A stretch of DNA of 64,000 nt from Arcobacter vandammei. GTDB lineage: Bacteria; Campylobacterota; Campylobacteria; Campylobacterales; Arcobacteraceae. The notes under the pieces are model-generated. The model was given only the letters and a program-made list of their open reading frames with translations, had not been told where the DNA came from and did no database searches. Position 1 is the first letter of the stretch; every line of letters starts with the position of its first letter. The position numbers and the translations under genes were made by a program. The stretch spans positions 1 to 64,000 of the forward strand of contig NZ_JADKPZ010000013.1 of the NCBI RefSeq assembly GCF_016106035.1, in the 5' to 3' direction. Shown here one piece after another: positions 28,739-36,232 of the stretch.

Positions 28739-29619
28739 CTACTTCTTAGTTCTTCATACTCACTTGGGATTAAAAAATCTTCAGATTTGATAAGATTTTG
28801 ATAAAAACCATGTTTATATCCTAGTTCAAAAAGTTTATCTATTGCTTTATATTGAATAGGGCTTAAAAGTACTGAATTATCATTTGCATAAAGGTCTAAA
28901 TATTTATCTAAAGTTTTTGCATCTACTCTTATAAGTCCTTTTTCTAGTAACATTGGAGCTAGAGTTTTTCTGTTTTTATTTGCAACTTCAACAGCTTTTA
29001 TAAGTGCATTTTCATATTTTATAGCATCATGAAGTGGAATAGAACGACGAAGACACATTCCACCAAGTGGTAGGGGTAAATCTTCATTTTCAGTGACAGT
29101 TAGCTCTTTCCAAATATCCCAAAGCTCAATTTCTACTTCTAGTTCATCGTTGTAAGTTAAAATTGACTCATGAATTAAAACCCCAGCATCAACCGTTCCA
29201 TCAAGTACCGCTTTTTCAATATCTAAAAAGTTCATATATGTAATTCTTGCATCTGGATAATATATTTTAAAAAGTAGGGCATTTGTTGTAAACTCTCCAC
29301 TAAGAGCTACTTTGAAGTTTCTTTTTAGGCTAGTTCCTTTTTTCTTAATTAGTTTTGGACCATATCCTTCCCCAAAAGAAACAGCCGTTTTAAGTAGGGC
29401 ATAATCATCTTTTACAAATGGATAAAGAGCAAAAGAGATTGCACAAATATCGTAAGTTCCTTTTAAAGTTGCTTGATTTAAAGTCTCTATATCATCTGCA
29501 ATATTGCTAAAATTTGCACCATCAATATCTATCCAACCAAACTTTATAGCATAATACATAAAAATATCATCAGCATCTGGTGAGTGAGCTACACTTATAT
29601 CTTTTATTATTTTTGTCAA
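28735..29619 (-). CDS. mqnD: MqnD-like menaquinone biosynthesis enzyme
   Basis: MqnD acts in the futalosine route to menaquinone and makes 1,4-dihydroxy-6-naphthoate. The family start SVAHSPDADDIFMYYAI, the FSNIADDIETLNQ segment, VALSGEFTTNALLF and the LPLPLGGMCLRR stretch are present. I place the start at a TTG (29619) with AAGGAA seven bases before it. A longer frame from an ATG at 29685 would begin inside the rpsU terminator and add 22 residues without family match. Confidence 0.85.
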   Translation of the reverse strand: MTKIIKDISVAHSPDADDIFMYYAIKFGWIDIDGANFSNIADDIETLNQATLKGTYDICAISFALYPFVKDDYALLKTAVSFGEGYGPKLIKKKGTSLKRNFKVALSGEFTTNALLFKIYYPDARITYMNFLDIEKAVLDGTVDAGVLIHESILTYNDELEVEIELWDIWKELTVTENEDLPLPLGGMCLRRSIPLHDAIKYENALIKAVEVANKNRKTLAPMLLEKGLIRVDAKTLDKYLDLYANDNSVLLSPIQYKAIDKLFELGYKHGFYQNLIKSEDFLIPSEYEELRSR

Positions 29620-29672
29620 TTTTATTCCTTTAAAATTCTTAGGGAAGATTGTATCAAGATTGGCTTTAAAAT

Positions 29673-29705
29673 AAAAAAAGCCCAAACCAAAAGGTCTGGG
29701 CTTTT
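29673..29705 (-). terminator. rpsU terminator
   Basis: Read on the minus strand, AAAAGCCCAGACC pairs with GGTTTGGGCTTTT (one mismatch) around TTTT, and a T-run follows. It lies 20 bases after the rpsU stop. Confidence 0.85.
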
Positions 29706-29725
29706 CTGTTTGGAAATAACAAATC

Positions 29726-29938
29726 TTATAATCTTGACTCGTATCTTCTTAACATATATAGTTTTTTCAACATTTTTTTTCTAGCAGAAATTTTTTGCTT
29801 TTTTCTGATTTCAGTCATTGGTTCAAAATATCTTCTAGCTCTTGCTTCAGTAACGATTAGGTTTCTGTCGCATTGTTTTTTAAATCTTCTATACGCTTCG
29901 TCAAACGATTCGTTATCTTTAACTTTAATGCCTGGCAC
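29726..29938 (-). CDS. rpsU: 30S ribosomal protein S21
   Basis: This small basic protein matches bS21 of Campylobacterota over its length ([21 protein letters not shown], ending [15 protein letters not shown]). I place the start at the GTG before CCA-GGC (29938), giving 70 residues, because GAGGG lies nine bases before it and relatives begin MPGIKV. A longer frame from a GTG at 29947 would have no spacing from that site. A TATAAT lies upstream and a terminator downstream, so it is a single-gene unit. Confidence 0.94.
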   Translation of the reverse strand: MPGIKVKDNESFDEAYRRFKKQCDRNLIVTEARARRYFEPMTEIRKKQKISARKKMLKKLYMLRRYESRL

Positions 29939-29974
29939 TAAAATCACCCTCTTTCTTTTAAAATTTAGGCTCGG

Positions 29975-29980
29975 ATTATA
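29975..29980 (-). promoter_or_regulatory. Probable -10 box of rpsU
   Basis: On the minus strand TATAAT lies 36 bases before the GTG start of rpsU. Confidence 0.5.
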
Positions 29981-30052
29981 TTTAAAATATTCTTAATATC
30001 TATTTAACCTATCTTTTTATAGAATAAAATATAAATTTTATAAGGATAAACT

Positions 30053-30523
30053 TTGAATTTAACTCATCTTGATGATAATAATAGACCAAAAATGGTAGAT
30101 GTTTCAGATAAAAATGATACAAAAAGAGTGGCTATTGCAAGTGGAAAAATAACTATGAGTAAAGAGGCTTATATTGCAATTATGGAAAATAGTGTTAAAA
30201 AAGGACCAGTTTTGCAAACTGCTGTAATTGCAGCAATTATGGGAACTAAAAAGACAAGCGAATTAATTCCTATGTGCCATCCTTTGCTTTTAACAGGAAT
30301 AAATTGTGATATAGAAGAGAATGAAAAAGAGTGCAGTTTTAAACTCTTTGTAACAGCAAAATTAAATGGTCAAACAGGTGTTGAAATGGAAGCTCTAACT
30401 GGTGTTAGTATAGGACTTCTTACAATTTATGATATGGTAAAAGCTATTGATAAATCAATGGTAATTTCAGATATTCAGCTTGAAGAAAAAAGCGGTGGTA
30501 AAAGTGGAGATTTTAAAAGATGA
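30053..30523 (+). CDS. moaC: Cyclic pyranopterin monophosphate synthase
   Basis: MoaC forms cyclic pyranopterin monophosphate in molybdenum cofactor synthesis. The 156 residues hold the family motifs [42 protein letters not shown] and the C-terminal [10 protein letters not shown]. It starts with TTG, with AAGGA six bases before. Its end overlaps the next gene by 4 bases. Confidence 0.95.
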   Translation: MNLTHLDDNNRPKMVDVSDKNDTKRVAIASGKITMSKEAYIAIMENSVKKGPVLQTAVIAAIMGTKKTSELIPMCHPLLLTGINCDIEENEKECSFKLFVTAKLNGQTGVEMEALTGVSIGLLTIYDMVKAIDKSMVISDIQLEEKSGGKSGDFKR

Positions 30524-30783
30524 TAGATTTAAGTGATAAAAAACTGGAGCTAAATTACCCTTGTTCTTGGGAGTACAAACTTGTAGTTTTGGAAAGTTGT
30601 AATGTTAAAAAATGTGTAAAAGAGATTATTTTTGACAGAGAACATAGTATAAATGCTTCAAAAACAAGTGCAAAAGGCAAATTTAAAAGTTATAATCTAA
30701 AACTTTTGGTACACAATGATGATGATAGAACAGAACTTTTTAGACTTTTGGGAGAGCATAAAGAGATAAAAATGGTGTTGTAA
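30520..30783 (+). CDS. DUF493/YbeD-like protein
   Basis: This 87-residue protein matches the DUF493 (YbeD, HP0495) fold, with [27 protein letters not shown] and [15 protein letters not shown]. Members are ACT-like small proteins thought to be regulatory, with no firm function. It overlaps moaC by 4 bases. Confidence 0.8.
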   Translation: MIDLSDKKLELNYPCSWEYKLVVLESCNVKKCVKEIIFDREHSINASKTSAKGKFKSYNLKLLVHNDDDRTELFRLLGEHKEIKMVL

Positions 30784-30788
30784 ATTGT

Positions 30789-30821
30789 ATTATGTTTTTT
30801 ACATTATGTAAAAAACATAAT
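30789..30821. terminator. Long hairpin between convergent genes
   Basis: A perfect 16-bp inverted repeat, ATTATGTTTTTTACAT with its complement, around a single T. It lies between the ends of the DUF493 gene and the AbiEii gene and probably stops both, although the T-run lies inside the stem and not after it. Confidence 0.55.
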
Positions 30822-30851
30822 GGCTAAATCTTTACTATTTTAATCCTAGCA

Positions 30852-31727
30852 TTATGCAAATTTAACCATAGATACAATAGTTTTAAAGAATTCGTTGCTC
30901 CAAAGTTCCAACTCTCTTTGATCATAAATAAATCTACTTACATCATCTTTTGCCATAGATATATCTAAGCTTTCTATTCTTTTATTTAATAATTCCATTA
31001 TAGAATTCTGTGAAAAATCTTTAATTTCATTATCAAAAGCTTTACAGCTTTGTTTTAATCTAGCTTCAAGATGAGTTATATTTACTTTATAATCATTTCT
31101 TACATACCAAACTAAATCGTACCAATCTCTTCCTTTTGGTCTTGTTCCCCAAGCTCTACACAAAATCGCATGTATTTTTCCTGCAAAAAGTGAAGATATT
31201 TTCATAGTTTTTATCTGAAATGCAATTGGAACTAAATGTAATTTTTCTTCAACCTCAAAATCAAGTGGTGGATTTGTATCTACTTCAAATTTTATTTTTA
31301 GCTGTTTTGTAGGTGGATATTTTGCAACAATATCTTTTGGAGCATTTATTGAGATTAGCTGTTGTAAGGTATTTGTTTTTAAAAATGCTGATTGTATATC
31401 GCTATTCGTCTTTATTTTTGTATCTATTGAACATTCAAAACCATAGTTATTTAATGTAGTTAAAATAGTTTTTTCATATTTTGATAAGTCAAAAGAGCTA
31501 TCAGGTTTTAACAAAGAAAAATCTAAATCTTCCGAAAATCTAGGAAGTTTATAAAGTATTCTTAGAGCTGTACCACCATAAAAAGTGGCATATTTAAAAA
31601 AACCAGCTTCATAAAGAGCATATAAAACTATCTCTTGTAAAATCTCTCTTAGAGCATCAAAAGGCTCATCTTTGCTTAAATCATATCTATTTAACATAGC
31701 TTCAATATGTGGATGAAGATTAGCCAT
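30852..31727 (-). CDS. AbiEii-type nucleotidyltransferase toxin
   Basis: The 291-residue protein shows the AbiEii/AbiGii nucleotidyltransferase motifs: FYGGTALRI near residue 50, FSEDLDFSL near 65, KISSLFAGKIHAILCRAWG and KGRDWYDLVWY. Such toxins of type IV systems block growth, in related cases by adding nucleotides to tRNA, and can stop phage infection. It overlaps the antitoxin gene by 8 bases. No damage is seen. Confidence 0.9.
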   Translation of the reverse strand: MANLHPHIEAMLNRYDLSKDEPFDALREILQEIVLYALYEAGFFKYATFYGGTALRILYKLPRFSEDLDFSLLKPDSSFDLSKYEKTILTTLNNYGFECSIDTKIKTNSDIQSAFLKTNTLQQLISINAPKDIVAKYPPTKQLKIKFEVDTNPPLDFEVEEKLHLVPIAFQIKTMKISSLFAGKIHAILCRAWGTRPKGRDWYDLVWYVRNDYKVNITHLEARLKQSCKAFDNEIKDFSQNSIMELLNKRIESLDISMAKDDVSRFIYDQRELELWSNEFFKTIVSMVKFA

Positions 31728-32367
31728 TTTGTATCCTTTTTAATATTTTTGCAACATTTAATAAAACTTTAGAACCATAAGCCATAGATATATGCCAAAA
31801 TAGTTTACTATCTAGTTTTAAAAGCTCATCGTAATCAACTCTTAAATCCTCTTCTAAATACGCTAAAATCTCATCTTCTTTTAGATTTTTAGCTCTTTTA
31901 TCTATATAGATTTTATCACAAAGTGCTTTTTCTACTGTTGCTATAAAATGCCCACCATCTTGATTGTTGTATTTCCAATCTATTCCCAAAGAGTAAGCTT
32001 TTAAAGGTATTTTTTTATAAGAGAAATTTCCTAAAGTTGTAGAGTATTCAACAGATTTTGAAGAAGTAGCCGAAGTAATAGTATATACTCTTTCAGGAAT
32101 TAATCCATAGTAAGATAAAGCATACTCAAAAGATACATAAGATGGCTTTTGCAATATATTTGCTAGTGAAATATAGTTTAATTTACTATTTCTATATTTT
32201 TCACTAAATGCATAAATACCTCTTTTAAGAGCTATTAAATCTCCAATTTCTACCATATAGTTTATTTTTTGGAGTGGTTGTTTGTACTTTTTCTGAAGCA
32301 CACTTTTAAGAATATTTGTTGTTGTAATATTTTGATTTATCTCTTTTTTTATATCTATTGTATTCAT
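31720..32367 (-). CDS. AbiEi-type antitoxin
   Basis: This 215-residue protein has an N-terminal winged-helix part (VLQKKYKQPLQKINYMVEIGDLIALKRGIYAF), as in AbiEi transcriptional antitoxins, and a C-terminal part with FEYALSYYGLIPE and VEKALCDKIY. AbiEi proteins repress their own promoter by binding inverted repeats and counter the toxin. An inverted repeat (32397-32457) lies just upstream. Confidence 0.83.
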   Translation of the reverse strand: MNTIDIKKEINQNITTTNILKSVLQKKYKQPLQKINYMVEIGDLIALKRGIYAFSEKYRNSKLNYISLANILQKPSYVSFEYALSYYGLIPERVYTITSATSSKSVEYSTTLGNFSYKKIPLKAYSLGIDWKYNNQDGGHFIATVEKALCDKIYIDKRAKNLKEDEILAYLEEDLRVDYDELLKLDSKLFWHISMAYGSKVLLNVAKILKRIQNG

Positions 32368-32396
32368 TTTGTGATTTTAATAATATTTAGTTTTAA

Positions 32397-32457
32397 TTAA
32401 GCTTATAAAATATAGATAATACGAAATATTCATATTTAAGTGTTATTTATAGCTTAA
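32397..32457. promoter_or_regulatory. Inverted repeat upstream of the AbiE pair
   Basis: TTAAGCTTATAAA (32397-32409) and TTTATAGCTTAA (32446-32457) are complementary with one bulged base, 30-90 bases before the AbiEi start. AbiEi proteins are known to bind inverted repeats in their own promoter, so this is a candidate operator. Confidence 0.35.
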
Positions 32458-32505
32458 TTTATTCTTTATAAATAGATTTGTATGATTTCTTAAATATTAT
32501 ACATA

Positions 32506-32548
32506 TAAAAAAGGCTAAGGATAAAATATTTTTTACTAATTATTTTAA
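32506..32548. repeat. Direct repeat left of the ParE-type module
   Basis: The segment starts TAAAAAAGGCTAAGGATAAA and is about 43 bases long. A second copy with a few changes lies at 33094-33137, directly after the toxin gene. Confidence 0.7.
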
Positions 32549-32566
32549 AGTTGCTTATAGTTAAAG

Positions 32567-32584
32567 TGTATTAATATTAATACA
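32567..32584. promoter_or_regulatory. 18-bp palindrome before the ParE-type module
   Basis: TGTATTAATATTAATACA is a perfect palindrome 30 bases before the antitoxin start, a likely promoter/operator site for self-control of the module. Confidence 0.45.
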
Positions 32585-32613
32585 TTATTAAATTTAGTGT
32601 AAAGGATTGAAAA

Positions 32614-32817
32614 ATGGGAGTAAATGAAATTTTAGACGAAACTACAAAATTAAGCCCTAGTGAAAAATATTTGATTGTAGAAAATTTAATAGAAGATTTA
32701 AACCAAATAGATAAAAATATCGAAAAACTTTGGATAGATGAGAGTGAAAAAAGGCTAAATCTTTATAAGAAAGGCGAACTTGAAACTGTCTCTTTTGAAG
32801 AAGCTTTTGAGTTATGA
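32614..32817 (+). CDS. Addiction-module antitoxin (TIGR02574-like)
   Basis: This 67-residue acidic protein fits the addiction module component family, which pairs with RelE/ParE toxins: an N-terminal LSPSEKYLIVENLIEDL helix, an LWIDESEKRLNLYKKGELETVSFEEAF tail. It has AAAGGA before the ATG and overlaps the toxin gene by 4 bases. It contains no clear DNA-binding domain. Confidence 0.85.
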   Translation: MGVNEILDETTKLSPSEKYLIVENLIEDLNQIDKNIEKLWIDESEKRLNLYKKGELETVSFEEAFEL

Positions 32818-33092
32818 AAATTGAGATTTCAAAACCTGCTTGGTTTGAAATATTAGAAGCACAAGATTATTATAACTTACAAAAAGATGGCTTAGGAAAT
32901 ATTTTTAAATATGAAGTAAAAAAAACTTTTGTGAGTATTGAGAAATTTCCAAACCTTTATCCAAATATCACAAAAAATATAAAACGGTGTTTACTCTATA
33001 AATTTCCATATACTGTTTTTTACTCTTTGATTGAAAATGAAAAAATCCTAATTTTATCAGTGGCACATCAGAAAAAGAAGCCTAGATATTAA
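32814..33092 (+). CDS. RelE/ParE family toxin
   Basis: This 92-residue protein has the ParE-like pattern: AWFEILEAQDYYNLQ at the start, FVSIEKFPNLYPNI, RCLLYKFPYTVFYSLIENEKILILSVAHQKKKPRY at the end, the last part being the typical strand plus basic tail. ParE-type toxins act on gyrase and RelE types on ribosome-bound mRNA. Which one applies here is not clear. Confidence 0.88.
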   Translation: MKIEISKPAWFEILEAQDYYNLQKDGLGNIFKYEVKKTFVSIEKFPNLYPNITKNIKRCLLYKFPYTVFYSLIENEKILILSVAHQKKKPRY

Positions 33093-33093
33093 T

Positions 33094-33137
33094 TAAAAAA
33101 GGCTAAAGATAAAATATTTTTTAGAAATTATTTAAAA
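33094..33137. repeat. Direct repeat right of the ParE-type module
   Basis: It starts TAAAAAAGGCTAAAGATAAA and matches the copy at 32506-32548 at about 40 of 44 positions. The two copies frame the toxin-antitoxin pair exactly. Confidence 0.7.
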
Positions 33138-33172
33138 TATGAGTAAATATTTATGATAGATAAATGTAGGTA

Positions 33173-33194
33173 TTCCCAATTTGGAAATTGGGAA
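33173..33194. repeat. Hairpin downstream of the ParE-type module
   Basis: TTCCCAATTT, GG, AAATTGGGAA is a perfect 10-bp stem with a two-base loop, between convergent genes. There is no T-run after it, so a terminator role is unsure. Confidence 0.55.
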
Positions 33195-33207
33195 CAAAAG
33201 AAGCTTT

Positions 33208-33729
33208 TTATTCTATTTTTTTATCTAAATCTACTATTTGCTTATATGTAATATCCCATTTCAGATATTTTTTATCTTTGCTTAAAATAACTTTTGCTTT
33301 TCCACTAGGACAACAATTTGCATCATTTTTTAGAAGATAATGTTCTATAACTTCTAATTTATTATCAACTTTTTTAAAGTCGCTAAGCCCTTTTGCAGAA
33401 AAAACAGGCTCTATATTGACATAAAATTTTTTGGAGAAATCAGGTCTAAAAATTTCGCTTATATAATTTGCAGATGTTCCTGAACCACCATCACACCCAA
33501 TATCTCCAAACCATACAGCATAGTAATACTCTGTTTCGAATATATCTTTACCCAAATATATTATGTCTTCTGGTTTATAAATTTCTCTTTTATCTTCAAA
33601 GCTTGTACCACAAGCTATTGAAGTTGCATAATTTTTTAAAACTTTAAAAATTTCTTTTTTATCTTCTTCTAAATTTGAAGAAAATGCTATATTTACCAAC
33701 AAAGATATTGATATTAAAATTTTAATCAT
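33208..33729 (-). CDS. Unknown exported protein
   Basis: This 173-residue protein begins with a signal peptide (IKILISISLLVNIAFSS). The mature part has several Cys residues (IACGTSF, DIGCDGGSG, NDANCCPSGKAKVIL) that could form disulfides in the periplasm. I do not recognise the family. It is the last gene of a five-gene minus-strand run and overlaps the gene before it by 8 bases. Confidence 0.65.
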   Translation of the reverse strand: MIKILISISLLVNIAFSSNLEEDKKEIFKVLKNYATSIACGTSFEDKREIYKPEDIIYLGKDIFETEYYYAVWFGDIGCDGGSGTSANYISEIFRPDFSKKFYVNIEPVFSAKGLSDFKKVDNKLEVIEHYLLKNDANCCPSGKAKVILSKDKKYLKWDITYKQIVDLDKKIE

Positions 33730-34039
33730 TCATACTTCCTTGTATAAGTTTGTTTATTTCATTGTCTAATTCAATAATTGAATAATTTTTATATTTTTCG
33801 TAAATCATTTTACTATTATTAGATGCATTTGAATGTCTATTTATTCCAGCTATTGATTTATAATTACAAATTTTTGCACTAATACTTCCAGTTGATAAAG
33901 TTTTTGTTTCTTTTGATAATTCTTTACAAAACTTACTTTGTAAACCTCTAGGAAAATCTTTTTCAAATAATATTCTAAATATTTTATATACTTGAAGTTC
34001 AGTTATATTATTCCAACCAGATGCAAATCTATATGACAT
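33722..34039 (-). CDS. Small protein resembling the N-terminal domain of HNH-linked proteins
   Basis: This 105-residue protein has a pattern I know from the N-terminal domain of some HNH endonucleases and accessory-island proteins: a helix with YKIFRILFEKDFPRG, then GSISAKICNYKSIAGINRHSNASNNSKMIYEKY, which resembles the S-x-x-K-L-x-N-F-x-x-L-D and N-A-S parts. The nuclease domain itself is absent. A DNA-binding role is possible but is inference. It lies between a small membrane protein and an exported protein. Confidence 0.55.
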   Translation of the reverse strand: MSYRFASGWNNITELQVYKIFRILFEKDFPRGLQSKFCKELSKETKTLSTGSISAKICNYKSIAGINRHSNASNNSKMIYEKYKNYSIIELDNEINKLIQGSMND

Positions 34040-34063
34040 TTTATTTATATCATTTCGTAAAAT

Positions 34064-34420
34064 TTAATTTCCTTTGTTAAGCTTTGATTTAATTATCTCA
34101 AGTTCAAATTCAATTCTTTCTTTAAACTTATCATTTTCTATAAGATATTTATTTGTTTCATTCGCATTCAATAAAATTCTATCTTCAAGTGTTTGAGTAT
34201 TATACTCAACTAGATTTTCAATAAATGCACCATAAAGATTATTGGGAAATAGTGCTATTTGTATTAAAGTAATTATTACAAGAATATCAAACCATTCTGG
34301 TTTATAAAAATATGAAAATATAATACTTGCAACTAATAGAAGTCTTATAAAATACAATACTAATAAAGTTGTTCTACTCGAACTAATTAAGTCTTCTCTA
34401 ATAGATTTATTTAATTGCAT
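34064..34420 (-). CDS. Small membrane protein, unknown
   Basis: This 118-residue protein has two apolar spans (about 19-39 and 44-62), flanked by basic residues, and a charged, helical C-terminus (NANETNKYLIENDKFKERIEFELEIIKSKLNKGN). The family is not recognised. It starts 9 bases after the preceding small gene in the same run. Confidence 0.6.
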   Translation of the reverse strand: MQLNKSIREDLISSSRTTLLVLYFIRLLLVASIIFSYFYKPEWFDILVIITLIQIALFPNNLYGAFIENLVEYNTQTLEDRILLNANETNKYLIENDKFKERIEFELEIIKSKLNKGN

Positions 34421-34429
34421 TTTTAACTC

Positions 34430-34654
34430 CTAATATTGACAATAATTTTGTCCAAAATATATTTGGTAATATTTTGCACTCGTTCCAAACCCAACTTTAT
34501 AAGTTCCAATATAGCCATATTCATATCCAAATTGTCCCCAATCAAATTTTTCTAAATTTGCATAAGCACCACCAATCATATAAGCATTTGCAGATGAACA
34601 AAGAGTTAAAATAAATATACTCAAAATTAAAAGTATATGTTTTGTTTTTTTCAT
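34430..34654 (-). CDS. Small exported protein, unknown
   Basis: This 74-residue protein has a clear signal peptide (HILLILSIFILTLCSSANA) and a mature part of about 50 residues rich in Tyr and Gly (GYEYGYIGTYKVGFGTSAKYYQIYFG) with one Cys near the end. No family is recognised. AGGAAAAT precedes the ATG. Confidence 0.58.
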   Translation of the reverse strand: MKKTKHILLILSIFILTLCSSANAYMIGGAYANLEKFDWGQFGYEYGYIGTYKVGFGTSAKYYQIYFGQNYCQY

Positions 34655-34670
34655 TTTATTTTCCTCGTAT

Positions 34671-35297
34671 TTAATTTATTAAACTTGATTTTTTTGATGG
34701 TACTGGAAATGGAAATAACCACCACCTAGAATAAGCAGTTTTTGCTAATTCGTTATATTCATTTGCCAAATCATTATGTTTATCTATTTTTTTATTATAT
34801 ATTTTAAAAATTGTGTCATAGCTAGTTATATTTTTATTATAAGTATCTACCATTTTATTATATTGACTTTGATTGTAAGTTAAAGATATTTTTCTATTTA
34901 TTTCTTTATTTTCGTACTCTAAATTTCTTAGATTAGCTTCCATTGAGTTTATCTCTTTTTTCATAGAATTCAAATCACTTTCCATTGTTTCACATTGTAA
35001 AATATTATCTCTTTGATTAAATTCTTGTACACCATATATTATTCCATTTAAAACTAAATAGACAATAAAAATAGAAAGAATAGTAAAAAAAATATTATTA
35101 CTTTCATTTTGCCTTTTTATCAAATATCCTTGAGTTTCTATGGTATTAATAATATTTATAATAGTTTGTTCTTCAAAATTATAAGTATGAACAAATTTAT
35201 CTACAATTTCTTTTTTAGGGATGCCATTTTTTAAATCATATATAACAGCTTTTTCTATTTCATAAAGTATCTCAATTTCTTTCTCATTTTTATTCAT
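34671..35297 (-). CDS. Membrane protein with coiled coil, unknown
   Basis: This 208-residue protein has a cytoplasmic N-terminal part of about 65 residues that looks like a small helical or winged-helix unit (NGIPKKEIVDKFVHTYNFEEQTIINIINTIETQGY), one membrane span (about 70-90) and a long coiled coil (about 100-190), ending in a Trp/Pro-rich piece (YSRWWLFPFPVP). It is the first gene of the five-gene run, divergent from a small XRE regulator. The role is unknown. Confidence 0.6.
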   Translation of the reverse strand: MNKNEKEIEILYEIEKAVIYDLKNGIPKKEIVDKFVHTYNFEEQTIINIINTIETQGYLIKRQNESNNIFFTILSIFIVYLVLNGIIYGVQEFNQRDNILQCETMESDLNSMKKEINSMEANLRNLEYENKEINRKISLTYNQSQYNKMVDTYNKNITSYDTIFKIYNKKIDKHNDLANEYNELAKTAYSRWWLFPFPVPSKKSSLIN

Positions 35298-35354
35298 AAC
35301 AAATTTACTATTTCCTTGTATTTTAAGAAAAAGAAATGACTAATTCTTATATTT

Positions 35355-35372
35355 AAAGTCCAATTGGACTTT
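35355..35372. promoter_or_regulatory. 18-bp palindrome before the XRE gene
   Basis: AAAGTCCAATTGGACTTT is a perfect palindrome in the spacer between the XRE gene (59 bases before its start) and the divergent five-gene run. It is a good candidate operator for the XRE protein. Confidence 0.5.
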
Positions 35373-35430
35373 GATTGAAAACTCTACAAAAAGTAAGCTT
35401 AATAAAATATAAAGTCTTATAGGGAGTTTT

Positions 35431-35682
35431 GTGGAAAATTTTGAAAAAGATGAGATTGATGAGTTATATAAAATAATAGGTAAAAATGTAAAAAGAATTA
35501 GAGAAGAAAAAGGAAAAAGTCAGTTAGATTTAGCTTTATCAATAGGACATTCATCAGCTGGTTTTGTTGGTAAAGCGGAGATTTGTATTCATAGTAAACA
35601 TTTCAACATAGAGCATTTATATAAAATTTCAAAGATTTTAGAAGTTGAGATGTGCGAATTTATAAAACCTATGAAAGAATAA
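35431..35682 (+). CDS. Small XRE-family regulator
   Basis: This 83-residue protein is nearly only a Cro/CI-type helix-turn-helix (KNVKRIREEKGKSQLDLALSIGHSSAGFVGKAE, then HFNIEHLYKISKILEVEMCEFI). It starts with GTG, with AGGGAG just upstream. A paralogue of the same length lies at 56452-56703. Its likely target is the palindrome in the divergent spacer, so it may control the five-gene run. Confidence 0.85.
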   Translation: MENFEKDEIDELYKIIGKNVKRIREEKGKSQLDLALSIGHSSAGFVGKAEICIHSKHFNIEHLYKISKILEVEMCEFIKPMKE

Positions 35683-35746
35683 AAGAATTAAATTTTTTTT
35701 AAATGGTATAATCAAAAGCAATTTTAAATCAAAGGATTAATCATAT

Positions 35747-36232
35747 TTATAAACCATACTCGTTTTTTAGTTTTTTGGTAATTTCTAAAATAGATTTAGC
35801 ATACAAATAACCTGTGTCGCTTCTATATGAAAAACCAGTATTGTAGCTTGACCAGATTTTTATCCAATTATCTTTATGTACTTTTCGCCAATACTCTAAT
35901 TCTATAATTGCATTTGCTGTTGCAAAACCAACATCATTCATAAGTTTTAGAGCAAAATATTTTCTATTTTGTGGAGTATCTTCCACATATTGTCTGCTTA
36001 AAACAGTTTTTATATTTGATTGAAAAAGTCCAAAATCATTGCTTTTAAAGTTTGCCATATTTTTGCCAACACTTGACTCTTTTATGGCAATTGCCATTAA
36101 AGAATATTTCATAATTTGCTCATCTGTTAGGGATTTAATCTTATTTAAAATCACTAAATCTGTTTTTGTAAGTCCCAAAGAGTTTGAAAAAAGCAAATTT
36201 GAGAATATCAAAAACAGAATTAATTTTTTCAT
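35747..36232 (-). CDS. Lytic transglycosylase-like exported protein
   Basis: This 161-residue protein starts with a signal peptide (KLILFLIFSNLLFSNS). It shows a lysozyme-like pattern: AIAIKESSVGK with the possible catalytic Glu, SNDFGLFQSNI, and IWSSYNTGFSY near the end. This suits a small peptidoglycan transglycosylase in the periplasm. Its start overlaps the nuoN stop by one base, so it is the last gene of the nuo transcript, which is not a usual place for it. Confidence 0.7.
   Translation of the reverse strand: MKKLILFLIFSNLLFSNSLGLTKTDLVILNKIKSLTDEQIMKYSLMAIAIKESSVGKNMANFKSNDFGLFQSNIKTVLSRQYVEDTPQNRKYFALKLMNDVGFATANAIIELEYWRKVHKDNWIKIWSSYNTGFSYRSDTGYLYAKSILEITKKLKNEYGL

Noticed and set aside
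29620-29685. ATG at 29685 as the start of mqnD
   Set aside because: The codon lies within the rpsU terminator hairpin and the extra residues match nothing in the family.
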